From assembly GCA_026418905.1 (NCBI GenBank), contig JAOAAK010000004.1, forward strand, positions 1 through 60,744: DNA of 60,744 nt. The letters are read 5' to 3'. The notes under the pieces were generated by a model. That model did not search any database. It saw only the letters and a list, made by a program, of their open reading frames with translations, and had not been told where the DNA came from. Below are positions 1 through 8,227 of this stretch, one piece after another; the first letter of the stretch is position 1; every line of letters starts with the position of its first letter. The position numbers and the translations under genes were made by a program. This DNA comes from Bacteroidales bacterium. GTDB taxonomy: Bacteria > Bacteroidota > Bacteroidia > Bacteroidales > DTU049.

Positions 1-20
1 CAGATGTGTATAAGAGACAG
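1..20. other. Nextera/Tn5 mosaic-end adapter remnant
   Basis: Bases 2-20 read AGATGTGTATAAGAGACAG, exactly the 19-base Tn5 mosaic end used in Nextera libraries. This is library sequence left at the contig edge, not genome. The minus-strand gene below reads through it, so the last residues of its translation are artificial. Confidence 0.95.
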
Positions 21-493
21 GTTGTAGTAGTAGGTGATACCTGAAATGGAGAACCTATACCAATAAGCATTCCACTTTCGTTGAACCAAAAATAAGTTGT
101 GGCTCCCGAAGCAATCAACGTTGCTGTTTGCCCTTGACATATCACTGTAGGGCCCGTAATAGAAAGAATAGGCTTAGGCTTAACAACAATGACAATGCTA
201 TCTTTTGCACGATCGTTGTTGCCGTCTATTACATTAAACCATAATCTGTAATTGCCAGGTGTGCTTCCAGTAAAAACCACTGTTTGAGCATTGGGATTGT
301 CTAAAAAACCAATATGACCTGTCCAGTAAAATGTATATGGTGGGATACCACCATTAAAGAAACCATGTAAAGTCACCGTATTATTTTGACACAAAAAAAC
401 TGTATCATCAGCTGGATCAATCCATGCAACAAGCTGTGCATTTATTCTCTCTATCATAAAAACAAGTATAAAGAGATATCTTAAAAGTTTCAT
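1..493 (-). CDS. Secreted PKD/Ig-like surface protein, 3'-truncated by contig end
   Basis: ATG at 491-493 on the minus strand begins a signal peptide (MKLLRYLFILVFMIERINA) with a likely cut before QLVAW. The following ~140 residues are PKD-like or Ig-like beta-sandwich modules of the kind found in Bacteroidota gliding and T9SS surface proteins: a first repeat around WTGHIGFLDNPNAQTVVF and a second beginning KPKPILSITGPTVICQGQ. The frame stays open into the adapter at 1-20, so the C-terminus is missing and the last six or so codons come from the adapter. It is probably a large adhesin or T9SS cargo protein, but no sorting domain is visible. Its exact function is unknown. Confidence 0.75.
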   Translation of the reverse strand, partial: MKLLRYLFILVFMIERINAQLVAWIDPADDTVFLCQNNTVTLHGFFNGGIPPYTFYWTGHIGFLDNPNAQTVVFTGSTPGNYRLWFNVIDGNNDRAKDSIVIVVKPKPILSITGPTVICQGQTATLIASGATTYFWFNESGMLIGIGSPFQVSPTTTTCLLYTS

Positions 494-647
494 TTTTCTT
501 AATTTAGCATTAATTATAACATTTTCCACATACAAAAGCATAGGTGCAATTACCATTTATTACAAAAAACATTTCTGTAATTTTTTTTTGTTCTTTTATG
601 TATTTTTACTTATAACACGATGCTGTGCATGGTTTTGCATTTATTTT

Positions 648-655
648 TAAATTTG
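648..655 (+). promoter_or_regulatory. Bacteroidota -7 promoter element (TAAATTTG)
   Basis: TAAATTTG matches the TAnnTTTG -7 consensus and lies 19 bases before the ATG at 675. No TTG is seen at the usual 17-23 base spacing, so only the -7 half is supported. Confidence 0.4.
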
Positions 656-674
656 TCCTCAGCAAAAAAAATTC

Positions 675-1262
675 ATGAAAAAAATTATTTTTTTATTAGC
701 TTTAATCATAAGTTTTAATACAACTTTTTCTCAGAATGACAGCTCAAAAAATGAAGATGTCATTTTCTACAAATTTGGAGCCGATTTGACACTTGGATTT
801 TACATGTACAATCAAAACATTTTTTTCGAACTCATACCCGGCGTTACTTATTTTCCAGTTTATTGGTTGGGCATCGGCGGAGGTTATTATTACCAATATA
901 GCAAAATTTTTTTTGAACAAGTAATCGATGATATCAACGTAAATGGTTTACGTACCATGATTAGACTTCATCCTATACCTCAGGGCTGCATACATTTTGA
1001 ATATAGATTTATGACCTATCGTACCAATATTTTTAATGCCCCCACTTACGAATACGAAAACATTTATTGTCATGCTTTCATAGCAGGAATAGGTTTTACC
1101 CGTTCTATCTCTGAACGGGTTTATGCTCATACCCTCATTATGATGGATTTCCTACAAAACTACAAGACACCTTACACCAACCCCATTATCCAAACTACTT
1201 TCGAGTACCGATTCAACTTACCTACATCTAAAATCACCAAAAAAAGCAAGAGAAAAAAATAA
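675..1262 (+). CDS. Hypothetical outer-membrane beta-barrel-like protein
   Basis: This is a 195-residue protein with a clear signal peptide (MKKIIFLLALIISFNTTFSQ). The rest alternates hydrophobic and polar residues with many aromatic residues (ADLTLGFYMYNQ, GIGGGYYYQYSK, IHFEYRFMTYR), and a penultimate strand (TTFEYRFNL) is followed by a basic tail. This is the pattern of a small outer-membrane barrel. No family could be named. It converges on the TonB-domain gene, with four bases between the stops. The basic KKSKRKK end is unusual for a barrel, which more often ends in an aromatic residue, so a periplasmic protein is possible. Confidence 0.6.
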   Translation: MKKIIFLLALIISFNTTFSQNDSSKNEDVIFYKFGADLTLGFYMYNQNIFFELIPGVTYFPVYWLGIGGGYYYQYSKIFFEQVIDDINVNGLRTMIRLHPIPQGCIHFEYRFMTYRTNIFNAPTYEYENIYCHAFIAGIGFTRSISERVYAHTLIMMDFLQNYKTPYTNPIIQTTFEYRFNLPTSKITKKSKRKK

Positions 1263-1266
1263 TTAT

Positions 1267-1689
1267 TTATTTACCTTCCTCGTAAGCTACAATAGGTATT
1301 GAGATCATCATATTCTGACGAACAGGTATGCCATTGGTAATAGCTGGTTCAAAAGGAAGAGTAGGAATAATTCTAACTACCTGTTCATCAATACCATAAC
1401 CTACTCCGTGAATAATTCGAACATCTTGAATCTTTCCATCAAAATTGACATCAAAACTAACTAACATAGTATCACGAAGATTGACTTTCTTAGCAGCTTC
1501 AGGAATGGTTATATTACTATAAATAATCTTATACATTTCTTTAACATCACCTTTATAACGAGCTTCTCTGCTATAAATAACATCCATGTTCTGTTTGTCT
1601 TTATACTTATTTGGGTCTGTGGTTGGATTGATCTGAGAAAACATGGCAGATATGAATGTAAGTGAAACGGAAAACAATAATGTTTTCAT
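1267..1689 (-). CDS. Secreted protein with TonB C-terminal-like domain
   Basis: This 140-residue protein has a signal peptide ending near FISAMFSQ. From about residue 55 on it resembles the TonB_C fold: IPEAAKKVNLRDTMLVSFDV, then FDGKIQDVRIIHGVGYGIDEQ, then a P-F-P type end (LPFEPAITNGIPVRQNMMI). In this family the domain contacts TonB-dependent receptors. Here it lacks the N-terminal transmembrane anchor and Pro-rich spacer of a true TonB, so it is one of the stand-alone periplasmic versions common in Bacteroidota. It is divergent from the ankyrin gene, with only 35 bases between starts. Confidence 0.75.
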   Translation of the reverse strand: MKTLLFSVSLTFISAMFSQINPTTDPNKYKDKQNMDVIYSREARYKGDVKEMYKIIYSNITIPEAAKKVNLRDTMLVSFDVNFDGKIQDVRIIHGVGYGIDEQVVRIIPTLPFEPAITNGIPVRQNMMISIPIVAYEEGK

Positions 1690-1706
1690 AGTTTATTAAT
1701 TTTATA

Positions 1707-1714
1707 CAAATTTA
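1707..1714 (-). promoter_or_regulatory. -7 promoter element (TAAATTTG) for the TonB-domain gene
   Basis: On the minus strand TAAATTTG lies about 18 bases before the ATG at 1689 and fits TAnnTTTG. The -33 element is not clear. Confidence 0.4.
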
Positions 1715-1724
1715 ATCAAAACTA

Positions 1725-3071
1725 ATGCCAAAAATTACATACGTAATATTTATCATAATATATTTTTCACCTTCATTTTCTCAAAATGAAGATACTATCT
1801 ATTCAAACGATCCGTGCTTATTGCTTCATCAGGCTTGCTACGACAATGATTTAGCAAAAGTAAAGATCTTATTTAAACAATATCAACTGGATGCTAATTG
1901 CGTTTTAGATGCTTTATCTCCGATTTTTCCAATACATTACGCTGTCACAAATGGAAATAATGCGATGATTTTATGGTTATTAAATCATGATGCTTACATC
2001 GATGCCCAGGATAAAGATGGCTATACTCCACTTCATCTTGCCATTTTGTTGCAAAAAGATACGATTTTCGATCTATTACTAGCCAATGGTGCTAATGTAA
2101 ACCTACAAGATAAATGGGGTAGAACTCCCCTCTTGCTAGCTATTGAAAAGGATCGACAAGATTTAGTTGAAAAATTGCTGCAGTTCCGCCCTAATGTTTC
2201 TATTAATGATTTTTTGCATCTTTCGGTATATGAGTATTGCACTTTATTCTCCGACACAAATATGGCAAATGTATTATACCATCATCATGTCCCATGCCCG
2301 TTTACTCATACTCAACTTAATGCTTTTCATATATCCAAACTAACATCTAACTTTTTGATGCAAAGGTGGTTATTAAACACATGTCAGATCAATGATACAA
2401 CGTTTCCTCTTTCTATTTGTCTTGAATTTTATAACATTGCTTGCTATTTTAACCAATCTCAATGGAAAAAAAACATCTTGTACTTTATGAAAACTCATTA
2501 CTCTTCAGATTCATTACTCATGTTTCGAAAAAACTTAATTCTAAAAAAAGATCTTAAAATAACACACGATCTAAATAAATTAAAGATGCCACGAGGCTAT
2601 TTTTTTGTGTTTCACCCTTTTATATCATTTGGTTTTCTTAGTAATGGTAGATTTTTCTTCGCTCGAACAGGGATCATTTTTTCTGATTACAACCACCTCT
2701 TGGACATGTCAGTTCATTTAAGCCTAACTTGCTGGCCTTCATGGAATAAAATTAACATGGAACCTTTAGTATATTACCAAATCAAGGAAAAAAGGTATAT
2801 GGTGTCTGCGATTTTCCAAAAAGGAATTTTCTTTCACGAAATTTTTCGACATACAGCACATCTATCTCCGGGTATTGAAATAGGCTATACATGGGGATTT
2901 TATCCCTCGCTTGAAAAAGAAGCTTTTAACTCATTTTATGTCTATCCTTTAGTTAAATACAACTACAATTTACGTTGGTTAACTCTGATGTCCTCCATAC
3001 ATTATATTAATTTTCATCAAAATAGTACAAAATGGTTTATTTCTCTTTCCTCCGCAATAAGGTTGCCATGA
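1725..3071 (+). CDS. Ankyrin-repeat protein with C-terminal beta-rich, barrel-like region
   Basis: This 448-residue protein has a signal peptide (ends near FSPSFSQ) and at least three ankyrin repeats between about residues 30 and 160. Hallmarks are FPIHYAVTNGNNAMILWLLN, GYTPLHLAILLQ, LLLANGANVNLQDKWGRTPL and LLLAIEKDRQDLVEKLL. A helical linker follows to about residue 285. The last ~160 residues are aromatic and strand-like (YFFVFHPFISFGFL, YNYNLRWLTLMSSIHYI, WFISLSSAIRLP), like an outer-membrane barrel. The combination suggests ankyrin repeats exposed in the periplasm and tethered to the outer membrane. The barrel call is inference. The stop overlaps the start of the next gene (ATGA). Confidence 0.7.
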   Translation: MPKITYVIFIIIYFSPSFSQNEDTIYSNDPCLLLHQACYDNDLAKVKILFKQYQLDANCVLDALSPIFPIHYAVTNGNNAMILWLLNHDAYIDAQDKDGYTPLHLAILLQKDTIFDLLLANGANVNLQDKWGRTPLLLAIEKDRQDLVEKLLQFRPNVSINDFLHLSVYEYCTLFSDTNMANVLYHHHVPCPFTHTQLNAFHISKLTSNFLMQRWLLNTCQINDTTFPLSICLEFYNIACYFNQSQWKKNILYFMKTHYSSDSLLMFRKNLILKKDLKITHDLNKLKMPRGYFFVFHPFISFGFLSNGRFFFARTGIIFSDYNHLLDMSVHLSLTCWPSWNKINMEPLVYYQIKEKRYMVSAIFQKGIFFHEIFRHTAHLSPGIEIGYTWGFYPSLEKEAFNSFYVYPLVKYNYNLRWLTLMSSIHYINFHQNSTKWFISLSSAIRLP

Positions 3072-3481
3072 AATCGAAATTATTCATTAAACTTTTGATT
3101 TTTTTTACACTCTTTATTCGTTGCACTACTGGAGAAGAGGAAGAATGTGATTATACAGGCTGCCAAACAATACCTCCTTCCACAGGTAATCTAACCATTA
3201 AAGTTTCACGCGATGAACAAAACCTGAAGGTGCCGATTTCTATCTATCTAGGTAAATGGGGAACGGGAATACTTTTAATTCAAGATACCCTAAAAGAAAG
3301 TAAGAAAACTTACATTGTACCTGTCGATCAGTACATCACAGCTTCAGCAACTTATTTTCATGATAACAAAAAAACAATTGTTATTAATGATGGCAAAATC
3401 AAATTAATAAAGGATAACGTTTGCGACTCAATTTGCTATCATATCATTGATCTTATATTAAATCTTCAATTAAACAAATAA
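3068..3481 (+). CDS. Small putative lipoprotein
   Basis: The ATG at 3068 overlaps the preceding TGA (ATGA), which favours this start over an upstream in-frame one. The 137-residue product starts MKSKLFIKLLIFFTLFIRCTT, and Cys19 could be the lipidated residue, although the box FIRC has an Arg at -1 and is imperfect. The acidic, Cys-containing start of the mature part (EEEECDYTGCQ) may act as a linker. The body (residues 40-137) looks like a small beta-sandwich (NLTIKVSRDEQNLKVPISIY). Function is not recognised. Translational coupling suggests that it works with the ankyrin protein. Confidence 0.6.
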   Translation: MKSKLFIKLLIFFTLFIRCTTGEEEECDYTGCQTIPPSTGNLTIKVSRDEQNLKVPISIYLGKWGTGILLIQDTLKESKKTYIVPVDQYITASATYFHDNKKTIVINDGKIKLIKDNVCDSICYHIIDLILNLQLNK

Positions 3482-3482
3482 A

Positions 3483-4130
3483 TTACCGACGCACGTTGTG
3501 ATTAATAATAACGTCAAAATACTTTGGATTCCAAAAAACTTCGAACTTAAGATGTTCGAATTGATTAAAATCCTTTCCTTCGAAAATATCTACATGAAAC
3601 ACATTCTTGAGGACCAACCATGGCAATTCTGAACAGTAAAATGAGGTGGTATCAGTAATATCGAATGAATGGTCAAATGGAACCTTCCGCTCTAAGTATT
3701 CAATAGCTTTCTTACTAATTAAGTGTCTTGTGGTGTCATTAGCAAATTTAAACCTTACCACCATGATTGAATTGAGTTGACTATCCCACAGAAATTGTGG
3801 AAAAGATTGTTCCTGAACACCATCTATTGGATAAAGTGATTGGGATACACAGTGAATAATTTTAAATCCATGCGGACATGTATCACAACTTACCAGTATA
3901 CCCACATGAGAAACATGGTAATCTTCGTTAAATGTCTGCACAATACCATCACTAACCAGACCATATCCATGACGAAGAATAAAATCTCCATCTTTTAAAA
4001 GGGAGTATTCTTCAGGATTAAGGTCATAACGAACTATATCACGTGTAGCACTCGAACGAACATTGTACGTAACAAAATACAATAAAAAAGCGGCAAGAAA
4101 AATTCCCGCTACCATGAGAGGTTTTTTCAT
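3483..4130 (-). CDS. YiiX/YebB-like NlpC/P60-type cysteine hydrolase
   Basis: This 215-residue protein has one N-terminal membrane or signal segment (residues 4-20). It then resembles the permuted papain-like YiiX family: LLKDGDFILRHG at ~44-55, the conserved HVGI (His75), and FYCSEL with the putative nucleophile Cys166 preceded by PFDHSFDI. Family members cleave amide or acyl bonds in lipid- or peptidoglycan-like substrates at the envelope, but the substrate is unknown. Both catalytic candidates are present in the permuted order, His before Cys, so it is probably active. It lies 20 bases downstream of the DUF4878-like lipoprotein gene and may be co-transcribed with it. Confidence 0.78.
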   Translation of the reverse strand: MKKPLMVAGIFLAAFLLYFVTYNVRSSATRDIVRYDLNPEEYSLLKDGDFILRHGYGLVSDGIVQTFNEDYHVSHVGILVSCDTCPHGFKIIHCVSQSLYPIDGVQEQSFPQFLWDSQLNSIMVVRFKFANDTTRHLISKKAIEYLERKVPFDHSFDITDTTSFYCSELPWLVLKNVFHVDIFEGKDFNQFEHLKFEVFWNPKYFDVIINHNVRR

Positions 4131-4150
4131 TGCCGCTTCTTTATAACTTC

Positions 4151-4603
4151 TTATTTCTTTTCAGTTGTTGGCTGGGTTTTGGTAGTGTCGTTTTCTTCTT
4201 CTACGTCATCCATGGGAGCATTCATATCACCACCCATTTCTTTGGGAACCTGAGAAACTTTCCACTTACCTTCGACCTGTTGAAGCATAATTTTGCCATC
4301 TTTGCCGTCCTGTTTATAAGTACATGTAGCTTCTTTGTCCTTAACTTCACACTTCATGTCTTTAATTTCAACTTCTTTTTTCTGATCTTGTTTCTTCACA
4401 CCAGCCTCTTTAGCAAAACCCTCGATCATGGTTACCAAGCTAGCTGCTTTTCCTGTAGCAAGTTCTCTAGCCTTAGCATATTCACCCTTTGCTAAGTACT
4501 TCAAGAAATCTTCTGCTACCTTTTCAGGTTTCTCTGCTTTTTTACAATTGCTTACAGCAATCATTACAAAAACTGCAACAAGAACACTCAAAATTCTCTT
4601 CAT
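4151..4603 (-). CDS. DUF4878-like lipoprotein
   Basis: This 150-residue protein starts MKRILSVLVAVFVMIAVSNC, with Cys20 as the likely lipidation site. The segment KPEKVAEDFLKYLAKGEYAK followed by RELAT is typical of DUF4878/NTF2-like lipoproteins, where a helix pair precedes a curved sheet. The sheet is suggested by EVEIKDMKCEVKDKEATCTY and the stretch around QQVEGKWKVSQVPKEMGG. The tail is acidic and Thr-rich. The cellular role of the family is unknown. A strong two-part promoter lies directly upstream. Confidence 0.75.
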   Translation of the reverse strand: MKRILSVLVAVFVMIAVSNCKKAEKPEKVAEDFLKYLAKGEYAKARELATGKAASLVTMIEGFAKEAGVKKQDQKKEVEIKDMKCEVKDKEATCTYKQDGKDGKIMLQQVEGKWKVSQVPKEMGGDMNAPMDDVEEENDTTKTQPTTEKK

Positions 4604-4625
4604 AAAATTATAATTTTTGGTAAGG

Positions 4626-4655
4626 CAAAAATAATCATTTTTGAATTATGTGCAA
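4626..4655 (-). promoter_or_regulatory. Bacteroidota promoter (TTG-N19-TATTTTTG)
   Basis: On the minus strand TTG (4655-4653) is followed after 19 bases by TATTTTTG (4633-4626). Both parts fit the phylum consensus TTG-N17-23-TAnnTTTG. It sits 22 bases before the lipoprotein ATG at 4603. Confidence 0.7.
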
Positions 4656-4777
4656 TAAAAAAATGAATTGAATATACGATTAACCACAATGGAAATGGTC
4701 ACACAATAGGAGAACTACCCTTGTTAAAACGTAAGAAAAAATACCTATATGTATTTTTTAGTTAAGTTTTGTTTTGC

Positions 4778-4785
4778 TACATTTG
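4778..4785 (+). promoter_or_regulatory. -7 promoter element (TACATTTG) that decides the def-like start
   Basis: TACATTTG matches TAnnTTTG and ends 12 bases before the ATG at 4798. Transcription would therefore start close to this ATG, which argues against the in-frame TTG at 4774 upstream of it. Confidence 0.5.
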
Positions 4786-4797
4786 CAAAAAGAAGTC

Positions 4798-5406
4798 ATG
4801 CGCAAAGTTTTAAACAAATTAATCTTTTCTTTATGCTGGAGTTTTTTAATAATATCTTGTGCAAAAAATGATGCACAGGTTTCAGACTTTAGCGCTAATG
4901 AAATAAAACTAATAACATCTGGTTCCAATTCTGATTCATTAAGAGTTTTAAATTATTTTATACAAGCCGATTCAATCATTTTACGCAAGAAAAGTTCAAG
5001 GATCACAGATCTGAATTCACCTTTCTTAAAACTTCTTATCAGCAGAATGTATAAAACTGTAATTATCGAACAGGGTGTAGGCATAGCAGCTCCCCAAGTA
5101 GGGATAAATAAGCGTGTCATTTGGGTCCAACGACACGATAAGCCGTCAAAGCCTTTTGAAGTTTATATTAACCCGTGGATTGTCAGCTATTCAGACACAC
5201 TGGAACAAAGAAATGATGGTTGCCTGAGCATTCCTGGTGTGTACGGAAAAAGTTGGAGAGCTATCTGGGTAGAAGTCGATTATTTTACTCCCGACGGTCA
5301 GCATATCAGAGAAAAAATTAAGCATAAGTATACAGCTCATATATTTCAGCACGAAATTGATCACCTTGAAGGTATTTTATGGATCGACAGAATCAATAAA
5401 CCTTAA
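4798..5406 (+). CDS. Peptide deformylase-family lipoprotein
   Basis: This 202-residue protein carries all three peptide-deformylase motifs: GVGIAAPQ (93-100), GCLS (141-144, preceded by Asp where the family usually has Glu) and HEIDH (185-189), so the Cys/His/His metal site and the catalytic Glu are intact. Deformylase normally removes the formyl group from new proteins in the cytoplasm. Here the N-terminus is a lipoprotein signal (hydrophobic residues 8-20, Cys21 in LIISC) followed by ~70 extra residues, so export to the periplasmic face is predicted. ATG 4798 is preferred because a -7 element lies just upstream. It may act on exported peptides or be a catalytically altered paralogue. Confidence 0.8.
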   Translation: MRKVLNKLIFSLCWSFLIISCAKNDAQVSDFSANEIKLITSGSNSDSLRVLNYFIQADSIILRKKSSRITDLNSPFLKLLISRMYKTVIIEQGVGIAAPQVGINKRVIWVQRHDKPSKPFEVYINPWIVSYSDTLEQRNDGCLSIPGVYGKSWRAIWVEVDYFTPDGQHIREKIKHKYTAHIFQHEIDHLEGILWIDRINKP

Positions 5407-5417
5407 TTTTTCTTCTC

Positions 5418-6563
5418 ATGTATACTATCGCCACAGTCGTTGGTGCTAGGCCTCAGTTTATTAAAGCTTCCGCTCTTAGCAGATTATTTAGTGTCCATTC
5501 CAAAATCAGGGAGATTCTTATTCATACTGGCCAACATTACGATTTACAAATGTCAGACGTTTTTTTTCGAGATCTTGAATTACCACGACCTCATTTTAAT
5601 TTGGAAATTGGTTCTCACGATCACGGCAAGCAAACTGGTCTCATGATTCAAAAACTCGAAGAAGTATTGGACGAAATTCAACCCAATGCAGTTATGGTTT
5701 ACGGAGATACTAATAGTACCCTGGCTGGTGCTTTGACAGCAGCTAAAAAACATATACCCATTTTTCACGTAGAAGCAGGTCTTCGCTCTTTCGAAAAGAA
5801 CATGCCAGAGGAAATCAATAGAATATTGACTGACCATATGAGTACGGTGCTCTTTTGTCCTACTTCAACAGCAATTCATAATCTGAAGAATGAAGGGCTC
5901 TTTCACCATGACAAATTACCTCATTCTATTAATCAACCAGGTATTTTCCTAACTGGTGATATTATGTATGACGTAGCCCTATATTACCAACATAAGGCTG
6001 AAACTGAATCGCTTATTCTACACCAACTTAATTTGCAACCCAATTCTTTTTTCTTGGTAACCATTCATCGAAGTGAAAATACGGATAATCGCTTAAAATT
6101 GGCATTACTAGTTGAACTGCTTGAAAAAATAGCTTCATATTTTCAACTCCCTGTTGTCTTCCCCATTCATCCACGAACACAAAAAATGATTCATGAATTT
6201 GAGCTATTCGATAAATTGAAAAAACTGAGTAATCTTGTTTTAACTAATCCCCTTTCTTATCTAGACATGATTCAACTTGAATCCAATTCTCGCCTTATAC
6301 TAACTGACTCAGGTGGCGTGCAGAAAGAAGCTTATTTTTTTAAAAAACCTTGCTACGTTTTAAGAAAAGAAACTGAATGGGTTGAACTTCTAGAACAAAA
6401 AAAGGCCCGCTTGTGGATGTATGACAATCAGAAAGCATTGGCTGATATAGAAGAATTAATTACTATTGACAACGAAAATTTTGCTGCTGTTTTTGGTGAT
6501 GGAATGGCTGCTAATCGAATTTTGTCCATCATTGAAAATGAAATTTTATTTAATGAACCTTAG
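5418..6563 (+). CDS. wbpI: UDP-sugar 2-epimerase, WbpI type (WecB superfamily)
   Basis: This 381-residue non-hydrolysing UDP-sugar 2-epimerase has the motifs GARPQFIKA (9-17), GQHYD, GDTNSTLAGALTAAK, HVEAGLRSF, MPEEINRILTDH, TIHRSENTDN and LTDSGGVQKEA. The ARPQFIKA start and the FFRDLELPRPHFNLEI region resemble WbpI, which converts UDP-2,3-diacetamido-glucuronic acid to the mannuronic form, more than WecB, which acts on UDP-GlcNAc and usually begins with GTRPE. The other four enzymes of that pathway are encoded at 13.1-17.1 kb, which supports the WbpI reading. WecB-type activity cannot be excluded. It follows the deformylase gene by 11 bases and overlaps the next gene. Confidence 0.85.
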   Translation: MYTIATVVGARPQFIKASALSRLFSVHSKIREILIHTGQHYDLQMSDVFFRDLELPRPHFNLEIGSHDHGKQTGLMIQKLEEVLDEIQPNAVMVYGDTNSTLAGALTAAKKHIPIFHVEAGLRSFEKNMPEEINRILTDHMSTVLFCPTSTAIHNLKNEGLFHHDKLPHSINQPGIFLTGDIMYDVALYYQHKAETESLILHQLNLQPNSFFLVTIHRSENTDNRLKLALLVELLEKIASYFQLPVVFPIHPRTQKMIHEFELFDKLKKLSNLVLTNPLSYLDMIQLESNSRLILTDSGGVQKEAYFFKKPCYVLRKETEWVELLEQKKARLWMYDNQKALADIEELITIDNENFAAVFGDGMAANRILSIIENEILFNEP

Positions 6564-6915
6564 GAATTCTATCATCTGGATTGGAATAAGTTGTTCAGTA
6601 GCTATTCTCATTGTCCTTCTACTAATGGGTTATATTTTTAATGTATGTCAGCAACTTTGGTTAGCTGCATTTATCATTATCACACTGTATTCTCTCATTG
6701 CTCCTGTATTAAATCAAAGATCTGAAATTAAACTTTCAAGCATTAACCTCATGCTTTTGACCAGTTCCTTACATCTGGATACTTTAATTTACGTTTGGCT
6801 TTTTGTACCTTGTAAATTGAGTGAAAGTGGCTTTAAATGGGAATATGTAATTTTCACTGCACTTGTTACTTTAGCCGGGAATTTTCTTAATTCCTTGTTT
6901 TATGAAAAATCCTGA
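6553..6915 (+). CDS. Small integral membrane protein
   Basis: This 120-residue protein has three or four predicted membrane helices (about 7-28, 35-52, 64-84, 96-113). ATG at 6553 lies 11 bases inside the preceding epimerase gene and the end overlaps the deacetylase gene by 14 bases, so translation appears coupled. An in-frame upstream start would add a segment overlapping the epimerase and is rejected. No family is recognised. Its place between an epimerase and a deacetylase suggests a role in envelope glycan synthesis. Confidence 0.6.
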   Translation: MNLRNSIIWIGISCSVAILIVLLLMGYIFNVCQQLWLAAFIIITLYSLIAPVLNQRSEIKLSSINLMLLTSSLHLDTLIYVWLFVPCKLSESGFKWEYVIFTALVTLAGNFLNSLFYEKS

Positions 6916-8227
6916 CTTACTTATTGTTACACCTCACTTGAATAGTCGACTTGAGTACGTATTGCATTACGTGTTCGAGCAACGCATGAATTTAAAATTC
7001 CAAGTACTTAACAACTCATATATTCAAAGTTTTCCATACCCAACGTTGTTTTATGGCTTCCCGACATCTCAAAGCGAAGTTATTTCCATTCCTTACTCGG
7101 GTTACCTTGATTTACCCATTGACAAGTTATATATTCCTCCTATTGAAAATCGAGAAGGAATCCCTGTCATTTTTGCTGGGAAAAAGTCCGACGAATTTTT
7201 ATTTGATATTTTTTCGGCTGTTTTTTTCATGCTAACACGCATAGAAGAAATTTTAAGTACTAAAGTTGATGAACATGGACGTTTCGATGCATGCCACAGC
7301 TTTATGCATTCAAATCATTTGCATCATCGAGCATTAGTGGATGAATGGATCATGATTTTATCTTCTACACTTTACAGTCGATTTCCGGGTTTACCCATAA
7401 AAAGAGTTAAATCTAATTTCAGCATTACGATGGATATTGATCAGCTTTTTTCGTACAAGGGAAAAGGCTTTATCAGAAACAGCGGTGGTTTATTTAGATC
7501 CTTTTTAACAGGAGAAAAAGAGAAAGTCAAAGAAAGGTGGCAAGTATTTTTAAATAAAATACCAGATCCCTTCGATATTTATAATAAATTATCAGACCTC
7601 ATTCCGTCGGAATTCTTGCCCATTCAAACTTTTATATTAGCTTCTCCTAAAAGGACTTTTTTCGACAAAAACACTTCATTTAAAACTATTACGGAAAAAA
7701 AAGCATTGAGCAAAATTAGTTCATATTCACTATTAGGGTGGCACAGCTCATATTATAGTCAGGTAAACTTTAATAAATTTAAATCCGAAAAAAAACACAT
7801 AGAAAACATCATTGGCCAACCAGTGAATAAACATCGAAGTCATTATCTTCGAATCCATATTCCCAAAACATATCAATGGCTTGTAGACTGCGGTATTACT
7901 GAAGATCATTCGTTGGGATTTGCTTGTGATTACGGCTTCCGAGCTGGAACAGGCAAACCTTTTCCTTTTTACGATATTACACAGGAAAAAGTCCTTCCCT
8001 TGACTATTCACCCATTTTGTATCATGGATGGAACATTGGTGGATTATCTTAAGCTTTCACTCGAAGAAAGTGAAGAAGTTCTTAAAAAAATGTGGAATTA
8101 CGCAAAAAATAACGATACAGACATGTGTATTCTTCTTCATAATGAAACTTTTTCAGAAAAAGGCCGTTGGGTAGGATGGTCTAACATGCTTGCGAAATTC
8201 TTCAAATATGTTCAATTGAGTCTATGA
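6902..8227 (+). CDS. Polysaccharide deacetylase-family protein
   Basis: The 441-residue protein resembles the Bacteroidota deacetylase-like group with an N-terminal DUF7033-type region (about 1-170, containing FDACHSFMHSNHLHHRALVD) and a C-terminal NodB-like barrel. The metal motif appears as TMDIDQ (TFDDD-like), followed by GWHSSYYS and KHRSHYLRI and the late segment LTIHPFCIMDGTL. Such enzymes remove N-acetyl groups from cell-surface glycans. There is no signal peptide, so it may act at the cytoplasmic side on a nucleotide- or lipid-linked precursor. It overlaps its neighbours on both sides (14 and 4 bases). Confidence 0.75.
   Translation: MKNPDLLIVTPHLNSRLEYVLHYVFEQRMNLKFQVLNNSYIQSFPYPTLFYGFPTSQSEVISIPYSGYLDLPIDKLYIPPIENREGIPVIFAGKKSDEFLFDIFSAVFFMLTRIEEILSTKVDEHGRFDACHSFMHSNHLHHRALVDEWIMILSSTLYSRFPGLPIKRVKSNFSITMDIDQLFSYKGKGFIRNSGGLFRSFLTGEKEKVKERWQVFLNKIPDPFDIYNKLSDLIPSEFLPIQTFILASPKRTFFDKNTSFKTITEKKALSKISSYSLLGWHSSYYSQVNFNKFKSEKKHIENIIGQPVNKHRSHYLRIHIPKTYQWLVDCGITEDHSLGFACDYGFRAGTGKPFPFYDITQEKVLPLTIHPFCIMDGTLVDYLKLSLEESEEVLKKMWNYAKNNDTDMCILLHNETFSEKGRWVGWSNMLAKFFKYVQLSL

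Noticed and set aside
4130-4495. 121-codon plus-strand hydrophobic frame
   Set aside because: Antisense to the DUF4878-like lipoprotein gene; its Phe-rich hydrophobicity mirrors the Lys/Glu codons of the real gene.
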